Part shown: positions 21,150-32,036 of the stretch, piece after piece
Layout of the letters: each line of letters begins with the position of its first letter
Numbering within the stretch: position 1 is the stretch's first letter
From: Anaspis maculata
Taxonomy: Eukaryota > Arthropoda > Insecta > Coleoptera > Scraptiidae
NCBI GenBank assembly: GCA_949128115.1
Contig: OX421965.1
Location: 55,980,012 to 56,044,011, forward strand
Length of the DNA stretch: 64,000 bases
Reading direction: 5' to 3'
Position numbers and translations under genes: made by a program
The notes under the pieces: generated by a model
Databases searched by the model: none
What the model was told of the DNA's origin: nothing
What the model saw: the letters and a program-made list of their open reading frames with translations, nothing else

Positions 21150-21332
21150 ACGGGAGCGGTCGTGGCCGAGTGGTATAGTTGATGGCAAGCTGACCCACTT
21201 GCGCTGCGCTGTGCGGGTTCGAATCCCGCTACATTCATGGATATTTTGTCCTGTCCCCGAGGTTGCATCGTAGAGCAGCTAATAGCTGAATGTCGCCTCG
21301 TTAAATAAGTCGATTGAATAAATAAATAAATG
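21150..21332 (+). mobile_element. tRNA-derived SINE
   Basis: GTCGTGGCCGAGTGGTATAG contains a consensus A-box (TGGCCGAGTGG). GGTTCGAATCC, a perfect B-box, follows 47 nt later near 21218. A tRNA-unrelated body of about 80 bp and an AAATAAATAAATAAAT tail at 21318-21331 complete the SINE layout. The head resembles tRNA-Ser/Leu. Target duplications were not resolved. It would be transcribed by pol III toward higher coordinates and depend on a LINE for mobility. Confidence 0.75.
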
Positions 21333-22777
21333 ATCCATCCATGTTTGAACTACGTAAATATCATACAATAGTAGACACGAGAGCTGTTTTATCATAAAAA
21401 TGACCACTTTCACTTCGCTTTGTCTTACTCAAAATGTTATTCAAGAAATGAGGTTAGACTTTGAATCATTTGAAAATGAAAATGACGAAATGTCACAATT
21501 GACGTCATTGTGACGTGATATAGCACGTTCCTGTGGAAGCACGGAAACCTGTAAAATATACGCCGCTAGCGCCAGCCATGGTTGTTCACAGAACTAAAAC
21601 AGGTCAGGTCGGGTCAAGGCTGGTCGACGTTATGTTGTACTATAGGCGATAGAAAATAAGGACTACGCACCCTGGTGTGAGATCTGTGAACCAACATAAA
21701 CCCGCCTGGCGCCCGGAACGCACGGTGGTCACGATGGCTGTGGCGCGAAATTGATGCTTATTTGACATAAGTACGTCAAAAGTTGAAAAAAGTTCTGAAG
21801 TTTTTCCATACTCCGGAACATCGCTTTCCAGTAATTTCCTGAGATGACTACACAGCCACAGTAAAGAAATTTTCACTGGCACTCGGAAATGTAATCAAGA
21901 GGATTTTGAAATGGAAGCGAGTGCTAGTGATCCGCCCCAAAATTCGAAATTGTGTTGAGAAATGTGCGGGTACACCTCTACACCCTCTTGAAAAATTCAT
22001 TCGAGAAAGAGAAGCCGTTTTAAATTAGAAAGTTTATTATTGTAGTTCACATTTTTGTATTGTAACATTGTAGTAACATCCATGTACCATGTAGATGCTC
22101 TAAAGAAGCCCTAATAAATTGGGGCGAAATATATCAGCCGATTAAGGGAAGGTCGTTTTTCATTTTGATGAGGACGAAGGGTAGAAACCAGAAGGAAACA
22201 GGGAAAATTTCGGGGAGCCACTTGGGAACAGGATACGGGCTACAACGCTCTCTGAACCCAGATATTTTCTCCAAAAACTGAAAGCAAAACAAGATTAAAA
22301 CATAACCTCACACCTTGGGTTCCTTTTACCATCATCGACAACCACACAGCACCCTTGTGGGTGGCAAAAGCTTTTATTTTTATGCCATTTTCGGGGAGGA
22401 TGCTGCTTCGAAGGACATCCGCCAGCTAAGGACGATGTCCTAGACAAGAAATCCATCAAATCCAAGAGGTATTTTCCAACGGCCGGTCGTTTCAGCGCTC
22501 ACATTATATTATTGACACCGACACCCTGGGCCTGGGACATCCGCATTAGCTGTTAGATCCTTTAGGCAGAATCTCTTCGAGAACAGGAATTCTGGTTGAT
22601 ATTTCATCACGATGAAAACGAAGCGCGAGTTTTAAACTTGAAAAGTGTCAGTCGAGGTGACAGTTCATTTGAATTATAAATCCGAACCGTCAAGTTCAAG
22701 GTCAAATTGTCATCTGTAAAGTTGTTTCGGACAGTTCCGTAATTGGCCACCTGGCGCTGGGATCTTAAATTCAATCG
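21333..22777. other. Unannotated 1.4 kb stretch
   Basis: No coding frame or element could be supported. A 33-bp block at 21613-21645 (containing GGTCGACGTTATGTTGTACT) recurs inverted at 23638-23670, just outside the palindrome, so part of this stretch may belong to a larger nested element. AATTGACGTCATTGTGACG near 21500 is palindromic but isolated. Confidence 0.35.
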
Positions 22778-23066
22778 CCTATAGGTTGCCTCATCCAGTT
22801 TATGAGTGACGTCGCAAGATACCCTCCGGGAACTTGATTTTGGCTGAAACTGATGTCGCTTTTTTCGTTTGACATTTCGGATCTTATTTCGACGGAAATC
22901 CACCAAATTTCTAAACTTGACGAGAAATGGTTGATGCACATTCAACGATTGGTGGTTTTTAGATGAATCGGGCATGCTTTTATCCACCAAAACACAATTT
23001 GAACCGCCGAACTGTCAAGACCAAAAACAAGGCGATAACGTTATCACGAGGTGAAGCGGACCGCGC

Positions 23067-23145
23067 ATCTGTCACCGGGTAGCTCATTGGTAAAGAACCT
23101 GACTTTCAACAGGAAGGTAGTGGGATCGAATGGCAGCCGTGCCGA
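23067..23145 (+). repeat. tRNA-like sequence, left arm
   Basis: The order matches a tRNA: A-box TAGCTCATTGG, an anticodon-like loop ACTTTCAA between CCTG and CAGG (TTC-like), and a B-box GGATCGAAT. The T-stem is damaged (GGGATCGAATGGC) and the acceptor stem is poor, so a working tRNA is unlikely. Confidence 0.55.
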
Positions 23146-23264
23146 ACTTTTTTTCTTCAAAAACACCCAAATTAAGATTTTTAAAATTAAATATGAGTTG
23201 GGCAACACTAATTTGAATTTTGTTTCCTCTTTCTAATTTTTAAAATCGCAATTTGGGTGTTTTT

Positions 23265-23350
23265 GAAGAAAAAAAAGTTCGGCACGGCTGCGGATCGATC
23301 CCACTACCTTCCTGTTGAAAGTCAGGTTCTTTACCAATGAGCTACCCGGT
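23265..23350 (-). repeat. tRNA-like sequence, right arm
   Basis: This is the inverted partner of the block at 23067. On the minus strand it has the same A-box and anticodon-like loop and a B-box variant GGGATCGATCC, closer to consensus than the left copy. Transcription from it would run across the palindrome centre. Confidence 0.55.
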
Positions 23351-23694
23351 GACAGATGCGCCGTTCGCTTCACCTCGTGATAACGTTAAGCCTTGTTCTT
23401 GGTCTTGACAGTTCGGCGGTTCAAATTGTGTTTTGGTGGATAAAAGCATGCCCGATTCATCTAAAAACCACCAATCGTTGAATGTGCATCAACCATTTCT
23501 CGTCCAGTTCAGAAATTTGGTGGATTTCCGTCGAAATAAGATCTGAAATGTCAAACGAAAAAAGCGACATCAGTTTCAGCCAAAATCAAGTTCCCGGAGG
23601 GTATCTTGTGACGTCACTCATAAACTGGATGAGGCAACCTATAGTACAACATAACGTCGACCAGCCTTGAGGTCGGGTAGCTTTCCATTCTAGG

Positions 23695-23925
23695 ATGGCT
23701 ATTCTATGGCGCCAAGACAATAGTGACGTACGATGAGGCAAGAATAGCGCGAACGTTGTTGCCGTAGAAAGAGTTCCTTCAGGAGCGATTCATCCATTTG
23801 GTTCTGGCCGAGGAGTTGCTTCAAGCGTCGAAGGAATTGCGTCGGTTTGCGGTCGCCCAGCTCTTCGGCCGATACGAGGAGGTGCAATAGAAGTTGTTCT
23901 GACGCCGAGGTCCTTGCAATCAGCT
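23695..23925 (-). pseudogene. LTR-retrotransposon gag fragment
   Basis: On the minus strand LLVSAEELGDRKPTQFLRRL and KQLLGQNQMDESLLKELFLR fit the conserved gag segment of arthropod Gypsy-like elements (the ELGDRKPSQLLR type). A frameshift follows; in the next frame NNVRAILASSYVTIVL continues the same block. The fragment is under 80 residues with no flanking LTR. Confidence 0.55.
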
Positions 23926-24323
23926 CTTCTTTTAGCTTTTAGCTCTTACGGCTGATGTTGAGCTGGCGGGGTGATAAGGATATCACGTACATTGGTTGCG
24001 GAATCTGGCGGCAGGATGCATACCACATGATGGAACTTTGTCTGTTCGCTTTGTATGCTCTTCAGTGCGAATTGAGCATTGAATCACCTCTAACCATTGA
24101 AAAAAAAACACTTTAGGAGAATCATGTTAAAAGTTGAAACAACTATTAAATACCTACATGTTACCTAAAACAGCTTTATAGATCGTCAGTTCTGAAAAGT
24201 TCCTTTTGTTTCTTTCTTCCATATGTGGAACTAATTTCAACTTTCAGTAAACTATTCACTCAGCGCTATAGCCTTGCAAAATATAGCTTGAACGATGAAC
24301 GATTCCAATTATTTCAAACTTAT
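23926..24323. other. Unannotated spacer
   Basis: No gene, hairpin or element end was recognised before the long-TIR element. Confidence 0.4.
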
Positions 24324-25498
24324 TAGGCGAGCGGCCGTTAGCAAAAAACGTGCATTTTAAGGGGTTGAGTGACCACGGGCGTACAACAACGATTTTTGAT
24401 TTCCAATAGTAAGTACTAGATAGGGGTATGCCGCCTGTGAATTTTTTTCGAAATCGCCCCATGGGAACTCGTCAGGGCCCCATTTCCATCTTTTTTTCAA
24501 AGTCATCTTTTCTTCATTTTTTGCATTCGGCAGCTCATAACTCAGCGACTATTGATGATAAAGCGAAGATTCTTTCACCAATACGATGTCTGGATATTAC
24601 TAATACCCTCCACTATACTTTTGTGTTGCATTTCGTGATAATAACCTTCCTGGACCATAAAAACATAAGAGGTGCAGAAATACGTCACAAGAACTTTGAT
24701 ATGCGGGAAGCTATATCAATTTCTCAAAATATGTGCACATATATGCGAGAACATATGTAGAGAATACTCCAAAAATGTTTTTGGGAAAAGGGCGTTGCAG
24801 CAGGATTCTTGGTTTTTGAATTATGATTTTTTCAAAATCCGACACTGATATATGCGAGCGGCCGAGCGGCCAAATTGGCGCGAAACGAGGATTTTCATCA
24901 ATGTCGTTGAAAAAACATCACAGTATGAGCCATAACAGCGGTCTTTTTTGTGCTTCACCTAGTAGTAGGTAGCTCAAGATTCAACTAGACTTCAACCAAA
25001 GGTTCAACCTGAACTACCGTTTCCGTTAAACCGTTCTAAGGAGTCGTCTACTCCACTGCAACATTTTGGAACAAAAACTTGTATTGCAGTGATTTCTGTA
25101 TAGATTTTATGTAAACCTCAGCTTTCGATTATTATTCTATTGTGTATCTATTTCAACATGGTGACCTCTCTTCCGAATGCTGGCCGTACTTGTCAAATAA
25201 AATGGCTAGACACTACACACAAAGGTCAATAACAGCTTCAAAGCTTCATAATAGATCGCCTTGAATCGAGAAATAATGATCGAAACTTCTATGCACCTAT
25301 AAGAAACTCAAGCCCGAAGACGTTTTTGCCGACATGATGGATGAGGAGATTACTAATTACCATTCGCCAAGGTGGATTAAATGTTCAGAAATTTGTCTCG
25401 CTCGTCGCTCGAAGTCCTATTTCATCGGTGAGCGCTAGCTTTGTCAAAAAATCAAAATGATGTCGATTTAAAAAAAGTCTCAAGTTATCCGACCACAT

Positions 25499-25648
25499 TC
25501 GTTCCATTTACAACACTTTGTGTCGGTTTGTGTCAACTGAAGTCGGCTTGTGTTAGCTTGTGTCGATGACACACAGCAACACAAATCAAATGGAACGCAT
25601 TTGTGTCGACACAAGTCGACTTGTGTCGGTAAATGGAAAGCGCCCAAT
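25499..25648. repeat. Hairpin rich in TTGTGTCG repeats
   Basis: GTTCCATTTACAACAC pairs with GTCGGTAAATGGAA, and several TTGTGTCGxx units in the left half have complements in the right half. About 150 bp, inside the long-TIR element. Confidence 0.55.
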
Positions 25649-26145
25649 AACAGCCGCAAAATCCAAATTGTTTTGGAGCGAGTGAAGTCGTGCCTGGCCA
25701 CTGGCCAGGCTCTTTGTCTGAGATAGGTACATACAACGACCGTACAACGACCGTGTGTTTGGTGGATGGCTGAAATGCCTCAAAATAATTATTACTAAAA
25801 AGCGTTGCAGACATTCGACGACTGAAGTCGACACTGTCTTGGAAAAATAACAAGGTTTCTTAATGCCAGCTAAGTTCACTTAATTTTTGATCGGTACGAC
25901 GGCGACGATTCGCGACATAAAATTCGCAAGTTTCTAGAACAAATACGCTGCTATGCTACCAAAGAAAAGCAGGTCTATGAAATCCAGAGAATTCAGTCAA
26001 CACCAAACCGGAGATTACTTTTTGTCGTGAGAAAGAACAAGAGCGATTCGTGTGACTTCTAGTCTCAATGAATAGAGTAGGATAATGCGCCAAAAACAGT
26101 TGGCAGACATCTCGGCAGACATAGAAAACAAATGAATCAATTATT

Positions 26146-26364
26146 TTGGCTGGTGGTTACAACATAAGAACTCTTACAAAAACAATAAAAGTTCCTGGTT
26201 CAGGTACAAATGAAACGGAATCGTGTTCCGACGCCGGTGAATGCTTTCCTCCACTATACTGGAAATTTTGCCGAACTCTTCCCTGTGTACCTAATGTGTA
26301 TTCTAGTGTAGAATTCATGTGTAAAAATTTTCAACGACCATCAACATCGCATGGGGTCGCACTA
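26146..26364 (+). other. Cysteine-rich open frame, doubtful
   Basis: A frame from ATG 26146 reads MAGGYNIRTLTKTIKVPG and then a stretch with six cysteines in about 35 residues (CSDAGECF, FCRTLPCVPN, EFMC). There is no signal peptide and no recognised family. It lies in the interior of the long-TIR element and could be chance. Recorded because nothing else explains the stretch. Confidence 0.15.
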
Positions 26365-26439
26365 TCGTTCGTAGTTTACGTGCTATGCGACACACATTTG
26401 CATTTAGCAAGACATTTCAACTAAATCGAGAAGTTTTTT

Positions 26440-26565
26440 CTCGAGACAAAAATCCGACCGTCCTCGGCGAAGATAGAACCCGCGACCTCTGGCATAGCAG
26501 TCGAACGTGCTGACCACAACACCACAAGCTCCTCACATCGGATTTTTGTTGAATCGCCCGACATC
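26440..26565 (-). repeat. tRNA-like block, probable SINE head
   Basis: On the minus strand TTGTGGTGTTGTGGTCAGCA resembles an A-box region, and GGTCGCGGGTTCTATCTTCG carries a mutated B-box (GGTTCTATC for GGTTCGAAT). The roughly 50 nt spacing fits a tRNA. No A-rich tail was found. Confidence 0.45.
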
Positions 26566-26832
26566 GACGTTCTTGTGCTCTTACTGATGTATTGCCAAAC
26601 AATGTGCAATAGACCTAGTTTGTGGGTAGAAACACTCCACTTCTGCCACCTTGGAGAAAACTTTCGGGAAGCTTTGCAGGATTGCAGGTCGTTTTATCCT
26701 TCAACAGAGTGCAATACAGTGTCAGCAATGTATGGCGTGGGCAAGAAAGAAGCCTTTCAAGCGACAAGGAGAATGAAAATATCTGTTGGATCTGTCACCT
26801 CACTTCTTAGCGTCCTATTACTCCTATCATCA

Positions 26833-28302
26833 TAGTGGGAGCGGTACGCAAAAGCATACCGCATTTTGGAGTGCAGTAACGAGATTCTGCATGGGCGTAC
26901 TTTACACCAAGACAAGCGATTTGACCCGCAGCACTCGATATTTCGTTCCTTAGGGGGCCAATGGGGGCCCTTCAAGTTTTCAAGATGCAAGAACTTTCAC
27001 AAAATGATCATTGAGTATCGTCATGTATGTCATAAGTGAAGCTTACGGGTCTATTGAAAATGTTTTCATCAAATGTTGTCGTGTCCGATTCATTCTCCAC
27101 ATTTGAGAAAAAAATTCTTTCACAGAGGTCAAAGAAACTTTTTTTATTTTTTCTGCTGTGCAAGGAAACGATAAATTCATATGTTTTGTTGCGTTCCCAA
27201 CTAAATCGCGTTCCGTAAGCCCAAATATGGAGACAATTTTTTCGCAATATCATTTTCCCATGAAGAGGTGATCTCTTCAGAACACTTTTTTCAACAGCAT
27301 TTTTTCCAATGTTCCTAGTGGATAAGACTGTCAATTTTCGCTGATATGAGAAGCTTGAACTCTTTTCTTAGTAATTTCCATGCAACATGGCTTCAAAACA
27401 TACAACAGAGCCCTAAAACTTTTTTTTTCTGCTGGGCCGTCAAATTTTTGGCATGTTGATTTTGTAGTAGGGGAGACGCGCAAATAAATAAGATCTAGTC
27501 TAGGCGAATAAGTTCTACCGGAAAATATACCTACTTACACCTAACGACTCTGCGTTTAGTTGTACTGCAATAAAACACGGCATGGAAGAATATTTTCTGT
27601 TGAAACCAAATCACCTATGCCTGCAGCCTGGATTGAATACTGGTCCGCGTCTCTCCTACTATAAAATCAAAATATCGTAAGTTGGACGGCCCAGCAGAAT
27701 TTTTTTTTTTTGGGCTCCCTTGGGCGTTTTAGAGTCATGTTGCTTCGCAACCACCAGGAAAAGAGTTCGAGGTCTCCATTCCTGCAAAAATTACGAGTGA
27801 TATCCAGTGGGGACATAGAAAGAAATGCTCTTGGAAAAGAGGTACTGAAGAGGTCACCACTTCTTTGAAAAATACCATTACAAGAAAAATTCCTTTATAA
27901 TTAGGTTCAGGGAATGCGATTTAGTTGGGAACGCAACAGAACATATGAATTTGTCGTCTCCTTGCATAGAAGAAAAAATAAAAACAGTTTTTTTGACCTC
28001 TGCCAAAGAAATTTTTTTTCAAGTGTGAAGAATGAATCGGACACAACGACAATTGATGAAAATATTTACAATAGACCCGTAAGCTTCACTTATGACATAC
28101 ATGACGATACTCAATGATTGTCATGTGAAAGTTCTTGCATCTTGAAAATTTGGAGGGCCCCCATGGGCCCCCTAAGGGACGAAATATGGAGTGCTGCGGG
28201 TCAAATCGCTTGTTTTGGTATGAAGTATGCCCATGCAAAATCTCGTTACTGCACTCCAAAATGCAGTATCGATGTGTTTTAAGGTGTGTACCGCTTGCAC
28301 TA
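26833..28302. mobile_element. Nested palindrome, 1.47 kb
   Basis: The arms run from TAGTGGGAGCGGTACGC (26833) to GTGTACCGCTTGCACTA (28302). Inverted matches include CATTTTGGAGTGCAGTAACG, TTTGACCCGCAGCACTC and CTGCTGGGCCGTC near the axis at about 27570. It shares a block with 16057-16125. It sits off-centre within the 5.36 kb element and contains no coding sequence. Confidence 0.7.
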
Positions 28303-28921
28303 TCACCCAACACATATCAATGATCGATAAAGTTTTGGAAGCAAGAAAATTTATTGTTTTTGTCTAAGATGCAAGCAGAAAACATGCCACCGATCATGGA
28401 TCCGTAAATGATCTCCCGGCACAACTGGCTGTAAATAGCGGAAACAACATTGACAGAGTGCCACTCTCGGAACCTGCATTAAATTTAAGCAACATGTGGC
28501 ATATGAGCTTCATGACAAGCACAATCATGCATGAAGGACTCGATGAAGGAAAAGCTTCGTCACCCGAAAGTAGTATGGAATCCTCCTAACCAGTGAAAAA
28601 CTGCGGTTAGATGATCAAAATTCCAAAGGTCAAACCAGCATAGAGTTGGAGTTTCTTCAGAATTGATTATCTTTGCAATTTCCATGGGAAGAAACCTTGT
28701 AAAGCCATCTCCCTTTGCCCATGCGAGGCAATTGGAATGTTATGCTCTGAAGTCTGCGGTCCTGTGCTGCTCGTAATTTATGTAGGTAGTAATAATAATC
28801 ATTAAAAAGACACAAAGTGTGATAGGGGTGCCTACCTATGGAAGGTTATGAAGAGGTAGAAGGTAACTGACATTGAGTCTCAAAAAGGAATCGAAGTTTA
28901 TACATAAAAAATCCACATCAA
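28303..28921. other. Interior of the long-TIR element, nothing recognised
   Basis: Unique sequence between the nested palindrome and the right arm. No transposase motif could be found in any frame. Confidence 0.4.
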
Positions 28922-29744
28922 AATCACTGCAATACAAGTTTTTGTTCCAAAATGTTGCAGTGGAGTAGACGACTCCTTAGAACGGTTTAACGGAAACGGT
29001 AGTTCAGGTTGACCCTTTGGTTGAAGTCTAGTTGAACCTTGAGCTATCTACTACTAGATGAAGCACAAAAAAGACCGCTGTTGTGGCTCATAATGTGATG
29101 TTTTTTCAACGACATTGATGAAAATCCTCGTTTCGCGCCAATTTGGCCGCTCGGCCGCTCGCATATATCAGTGTCAGATTTTGAAAAAATCATAATTCAA
29201 AAACCAAGAATCCTGCTGCAACGCCCTTTTCCCAAAAACATCTTTGGAGTATTCTCTACATATGTTCTCGCATATATGTGCACATATTTTGAGAAATTGA
29301 TATAGCTTTCCACATATCAAAGTTCTTGTGACGTATTTCTGCACCTCTTATGTTTTTATGGTCCTGGAAGGTTATTATCACGAAATGCAACACAAAAACA
29401 TGTGGAGGGTATTAGTAATATCCAGACATCGTATTGGTGAAAGAATCTTCGCTTTATCATCAATAGTCGCTGAGTTATGAGCTGCCGAATGCAAAAAATG
29501 AAGAAAAGATGACTTTGAAAAAAAGATGGAAATGGGGCCCTGACGAGAGTTCCCATGGAGCGATTTCGAAAAAAATTCACAAGCGGCACACCCCCATCTA
29601 GTACTTACTATTGAAAATCAAAAATCGTTGTTGTACGCCCGTGGTCACTATAGCTCGAAAAATGGGGAACGGCCGCTCGCCTATATCTATTGTCATTTTC
29701 TATCTCTACTAAAACCATCATTTCCTGAACAGGTGGTTATGGCA

Positions 29745-30345
29745 AGTTTATTTCTCTATAATTATATTATGTAGAACTGCAACTGAGCAGGCGTAAGCAA
29801 CCGAAGGAAGAAGGAACAGTTTGAGCTTTAATTTCCAACTCAAGGGCCAAGCAGGGGAGAATCTTCTCTTGAGAACACCAAAGCATCGTTCAATCACGTT
29901 ACGAGTAGGTATATAATACCGTTTGATCCAAACCATTTCGAATTGGGGTAGGCTATGCCCTAGCGACAAGCAGCTTTGCATCCAAGAATTTGGCCATGAC
30001 ACAGCCTACCCCAATTGGGAATGATTTGGATCACACGGTATAATGGGCCTCATTATACAACCTTTCTGCTACACCATAGCAAGTGGGGGTTAGCGAGTGG
30101 CGTAATAAAACAAGGTTCAACACTGTAACCGTTATCCCCGAGTAGAACGCACTGATTAAAATGACCTCTTCCGAATTCGCTTTCGAATCGTGCTGTTACT
30201 GAAAATAGTGGAATCGTGACTTGATCCCGGCCAGCGCCAAACAAATCTTGCAGGATAAGGTTCGCGTCACACATTCGCTTCCACGTTCTACGAGAAATAG
30301 TTCTTTCTGTTACGATAAAGTTCAGCTTGTTCTCCTCCTGGTGAC
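29745..30345 (-). pseudogene. Broken PIF/Harbinger transposase (HARBI1-like)
   Basis: On the minus strand MCDANLILQDLFGAG, then HFNQCVLLGDNGYSVEPCF and ITPLANPHLL, then after an insertion IPTRNVIERCFGVLKRRFSP and YACSVAVLHNIIIE. These are the VCDAN, GDSGY (second catalytic Asp) and RNVIERxFGxxKRRF (catalytic Glu) blocks of the DDE_Tnp_4 family. The first Asp block (AIDGxH) and the N-terminus are missing. A MITE at 29918-30039 and a frameshift just before YNEAHY separate the two halves. It directly abuts the right end of the 5.36 kb element. Confidence 0.75.
29918..30039. mobile_element. MITE inside the Harbinger remnant
   Basis: The 122 bp element has ends ACCGTTTGATCCAAACC and GGATCACACGGT and a paired AATTGGGGTAGGCT block. 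It is flanked by ATAAT on both sides (29913-29917, 30040-30044). A 5-bp duplication, or TA nested in it, is possible. Confidence 0.75.
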
Positions 30346-30409
30346 TTTTTTTTACATGTTATCATGTACAGATACAGTCCAAAGTTGACAGACACTTGGG
30401 GAATCGTGC

Positions 30410-32036
30410 AATATTATTATTGTTTATTGTTCCTTCGTATATACATTGTATACATGAACAAGAGTTGAGTTACAAATTATATCAAAAAGAAGTATTTCAA
30501 CAAAACCAAAATTAAATTGAATAATTACAAGATACTCGAACACTGAAAATTAAAAAGCGAAACAAGACGCATGGTGGACAACAAGCAAGCAAACAAGCTA
30601 AGCCGAGTCAGCTCAAGATTCACTCGTTCAAGATAAATGACCTTAGCGTCATAACCTGCTGGAGATACCTGTAAATGTCCCGCGCTCCCTCCCTTGAAGG
30701 ATCTCTTAAAGCATCCAACCACTCCCCAAAGTTACTAGGCAGAACCGTTCTAAGACCCCTGTAGAGTGGACATACACTGAAAATGTGCTGTATATCCTCA
30801 GGTCTGTGCTGATTACAGAACGTGCAGAACTGATCTAAACTCACCGTGTAGGTAATGCCGTTCAGGTATAATTTCAGAGTTTTGTGATTGGATAGCCCGA
30901 GCTGTGCAATGGATTTTTTGACTTGTAGTGGCAGATTTACATTCAAGTATTGGTAAGAACTGGTGTCGAAAGGATTGCCGGGTGTGAGAAATTTGTACTC
31001 AGGGCAATAGGTATGTACTAAGAAGGATTTTATTCCAATCATCTAGGTCGTTTCGTTCGGCTATTCTATCCAGTGGGGACTGAATCACACTTGAAGTGAG
31101 GTCATAAGGATCCAAGACTACATCATATTTCCAAAGAATTTCCTTAATTTGAGTGTACCAATTTTTGTTTGAGTGTTTAGGGCTATTGTTCAAGCTGCCA
31201 TCCAGGTATATTAATCTCTTCATTGTCAAATGAGTCAGTCTATAGGATGATGTTTCAAGATTTTAATCAACAAAAGTAATGCTTCTTCTATAATGTGCAT
31301 GCCTATTTTTTTCATACTAAATTCTGCTTTAAGCGCGTATCTCGGAGTAGAGCGCTGAAGGTAAAAAACATTTTTGAAAAACTCATCCTGTACACTCTCT
31401 ATCTGTTCCAAATATCGTATGCCCCATATTCCTCCACAATATGTTAATAATATGTTAATATGAAAGTTGGAATGATTATTGAGTTATAGAGGTGGGAGAT
31501 TGACTTTAGACTATTGATTCTCGTTATGTTTATTGTATGCGTCACTGTGCCGATTTTTATTCTTGTTTTCTGCAATCTATCCTCTTAAGTTTTTGAGAAA
31601 TCCCAGCCGAACTAAAGATTCTGCCCAGATAACTATAGCAATTCTCTTGTTCTATACTGACTGTATGACTGTCTATATGACTGACTCACCATGATAAAAT
31701 TGACCCTCAGAGCCCCTGTCATGACTGTTTCCAAAAACAATGATCTTAGTTTTATCTGTATTTATTGATAGTGTGTTATTTTCGCAAAATGTTTTCAAGA
31801 AAAGGAGATTTCGTTGCAGTTGCACGGGTGAGTCAGCAAATACGACCAAGTCGTCGGCATACATCAGCATTCTAACCGTTGTGCGCCCATCCAGAGGGAC
31901 ACCCCCAGCTCCCCGCTCTTCGAAAAACTTGTCTATCCCGCTTATTAGCAAAGAGAAAAGAAGAGGGCTCAAGGGGTCCGCTTGGAGGACACCCCTCGTT
32001 ACATCTACTGTCCTCACATTGCCGGATTTGTCGTCT
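30410..32036 (-). pseudogene. 5'-truncated LINE with RT and zinc-knuckle tail
   Basis: The minus strand encodes reverse transcriptase with GVLQADPLSPLLFSLLISGI and the catalytic block MLMYADDLVVFADS (31673-32059). Frame-shifted pieces follow (LEQIESVQDEFFKNVFYLQR, STPRYALKAEFSM; 31230-31420). The C-terminal domain has CTFCNQHRPEDIQHIFSVC (30620-31042), a CCHC-like knuckle. After the stop near 30620 the tail runs to AATAAACAATAATAATATTG at about 30410, the expected 3' end. The 5' part is cut off by the foldback element at 32037. Non-LTR class; clade not assigned. Confidence 0.75.

Larger units (their letters stand above)
22778..23646. mobile_element. Palindromic element with paired tRNA-like heads
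   Basis: The arms (about 22778-23180 and 23245-23646) are near-identical inverted copies starting CCTATAGGTTGCCTCATCC and ending in its complement, around a loop of about 65 bp. Each arm contains a tRNA-like block: GGGTAGCTCATTGGTAAAG (A-box region) and AGTGGGATCGAATGGC (B-box region). One reads plus at 23067-23145 and one minus at about 23265-23350, so the two internal pol III promoters face each other across the loop. High arm identity suggests recent origin or gene conversion. Confidence 0.75.
24324..29683. mobile_element. 5.36 kb element with about 770 bp TIRs
   Basis: The termini TAGGCGAGCGGCCGTT (24324) and its complement ending CGCTCGCCTA (29683) are flanked by TAT on both sides (24321-24323, 29684-29686), a 3-bp duplication. 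The arms 24324-25096 and 28922-29683 are highly similar inverted copies. Their ORFs (24428-24760 plus, 29356-29589 minus) are by-products of the arms and have no family. The interior carries a 1.47 kb palindrome, a small hairpin and a tRNA-like block but no transposase that I recognise. Three-bp duplications suggest PIF/Harbinger mobilisation. A compact relative lies at 34145-34549. Confidence 0.7.

Noticed and set aside
23067..23145. Functional tRNA gene
   Set aside because: The T-stem and acceptor stem do not pair properly, and the block is duplicated head-to-head inside a repeat element. It is a tRNA-derived relic.
24428..24760. 110-residue plus-strand protein
   Set aside because: The same frame is present, inverted or broken, in the other arm (29356-29589) and in the short copy (34239-34535). 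It reflects arm sequence, not selection for a protein.
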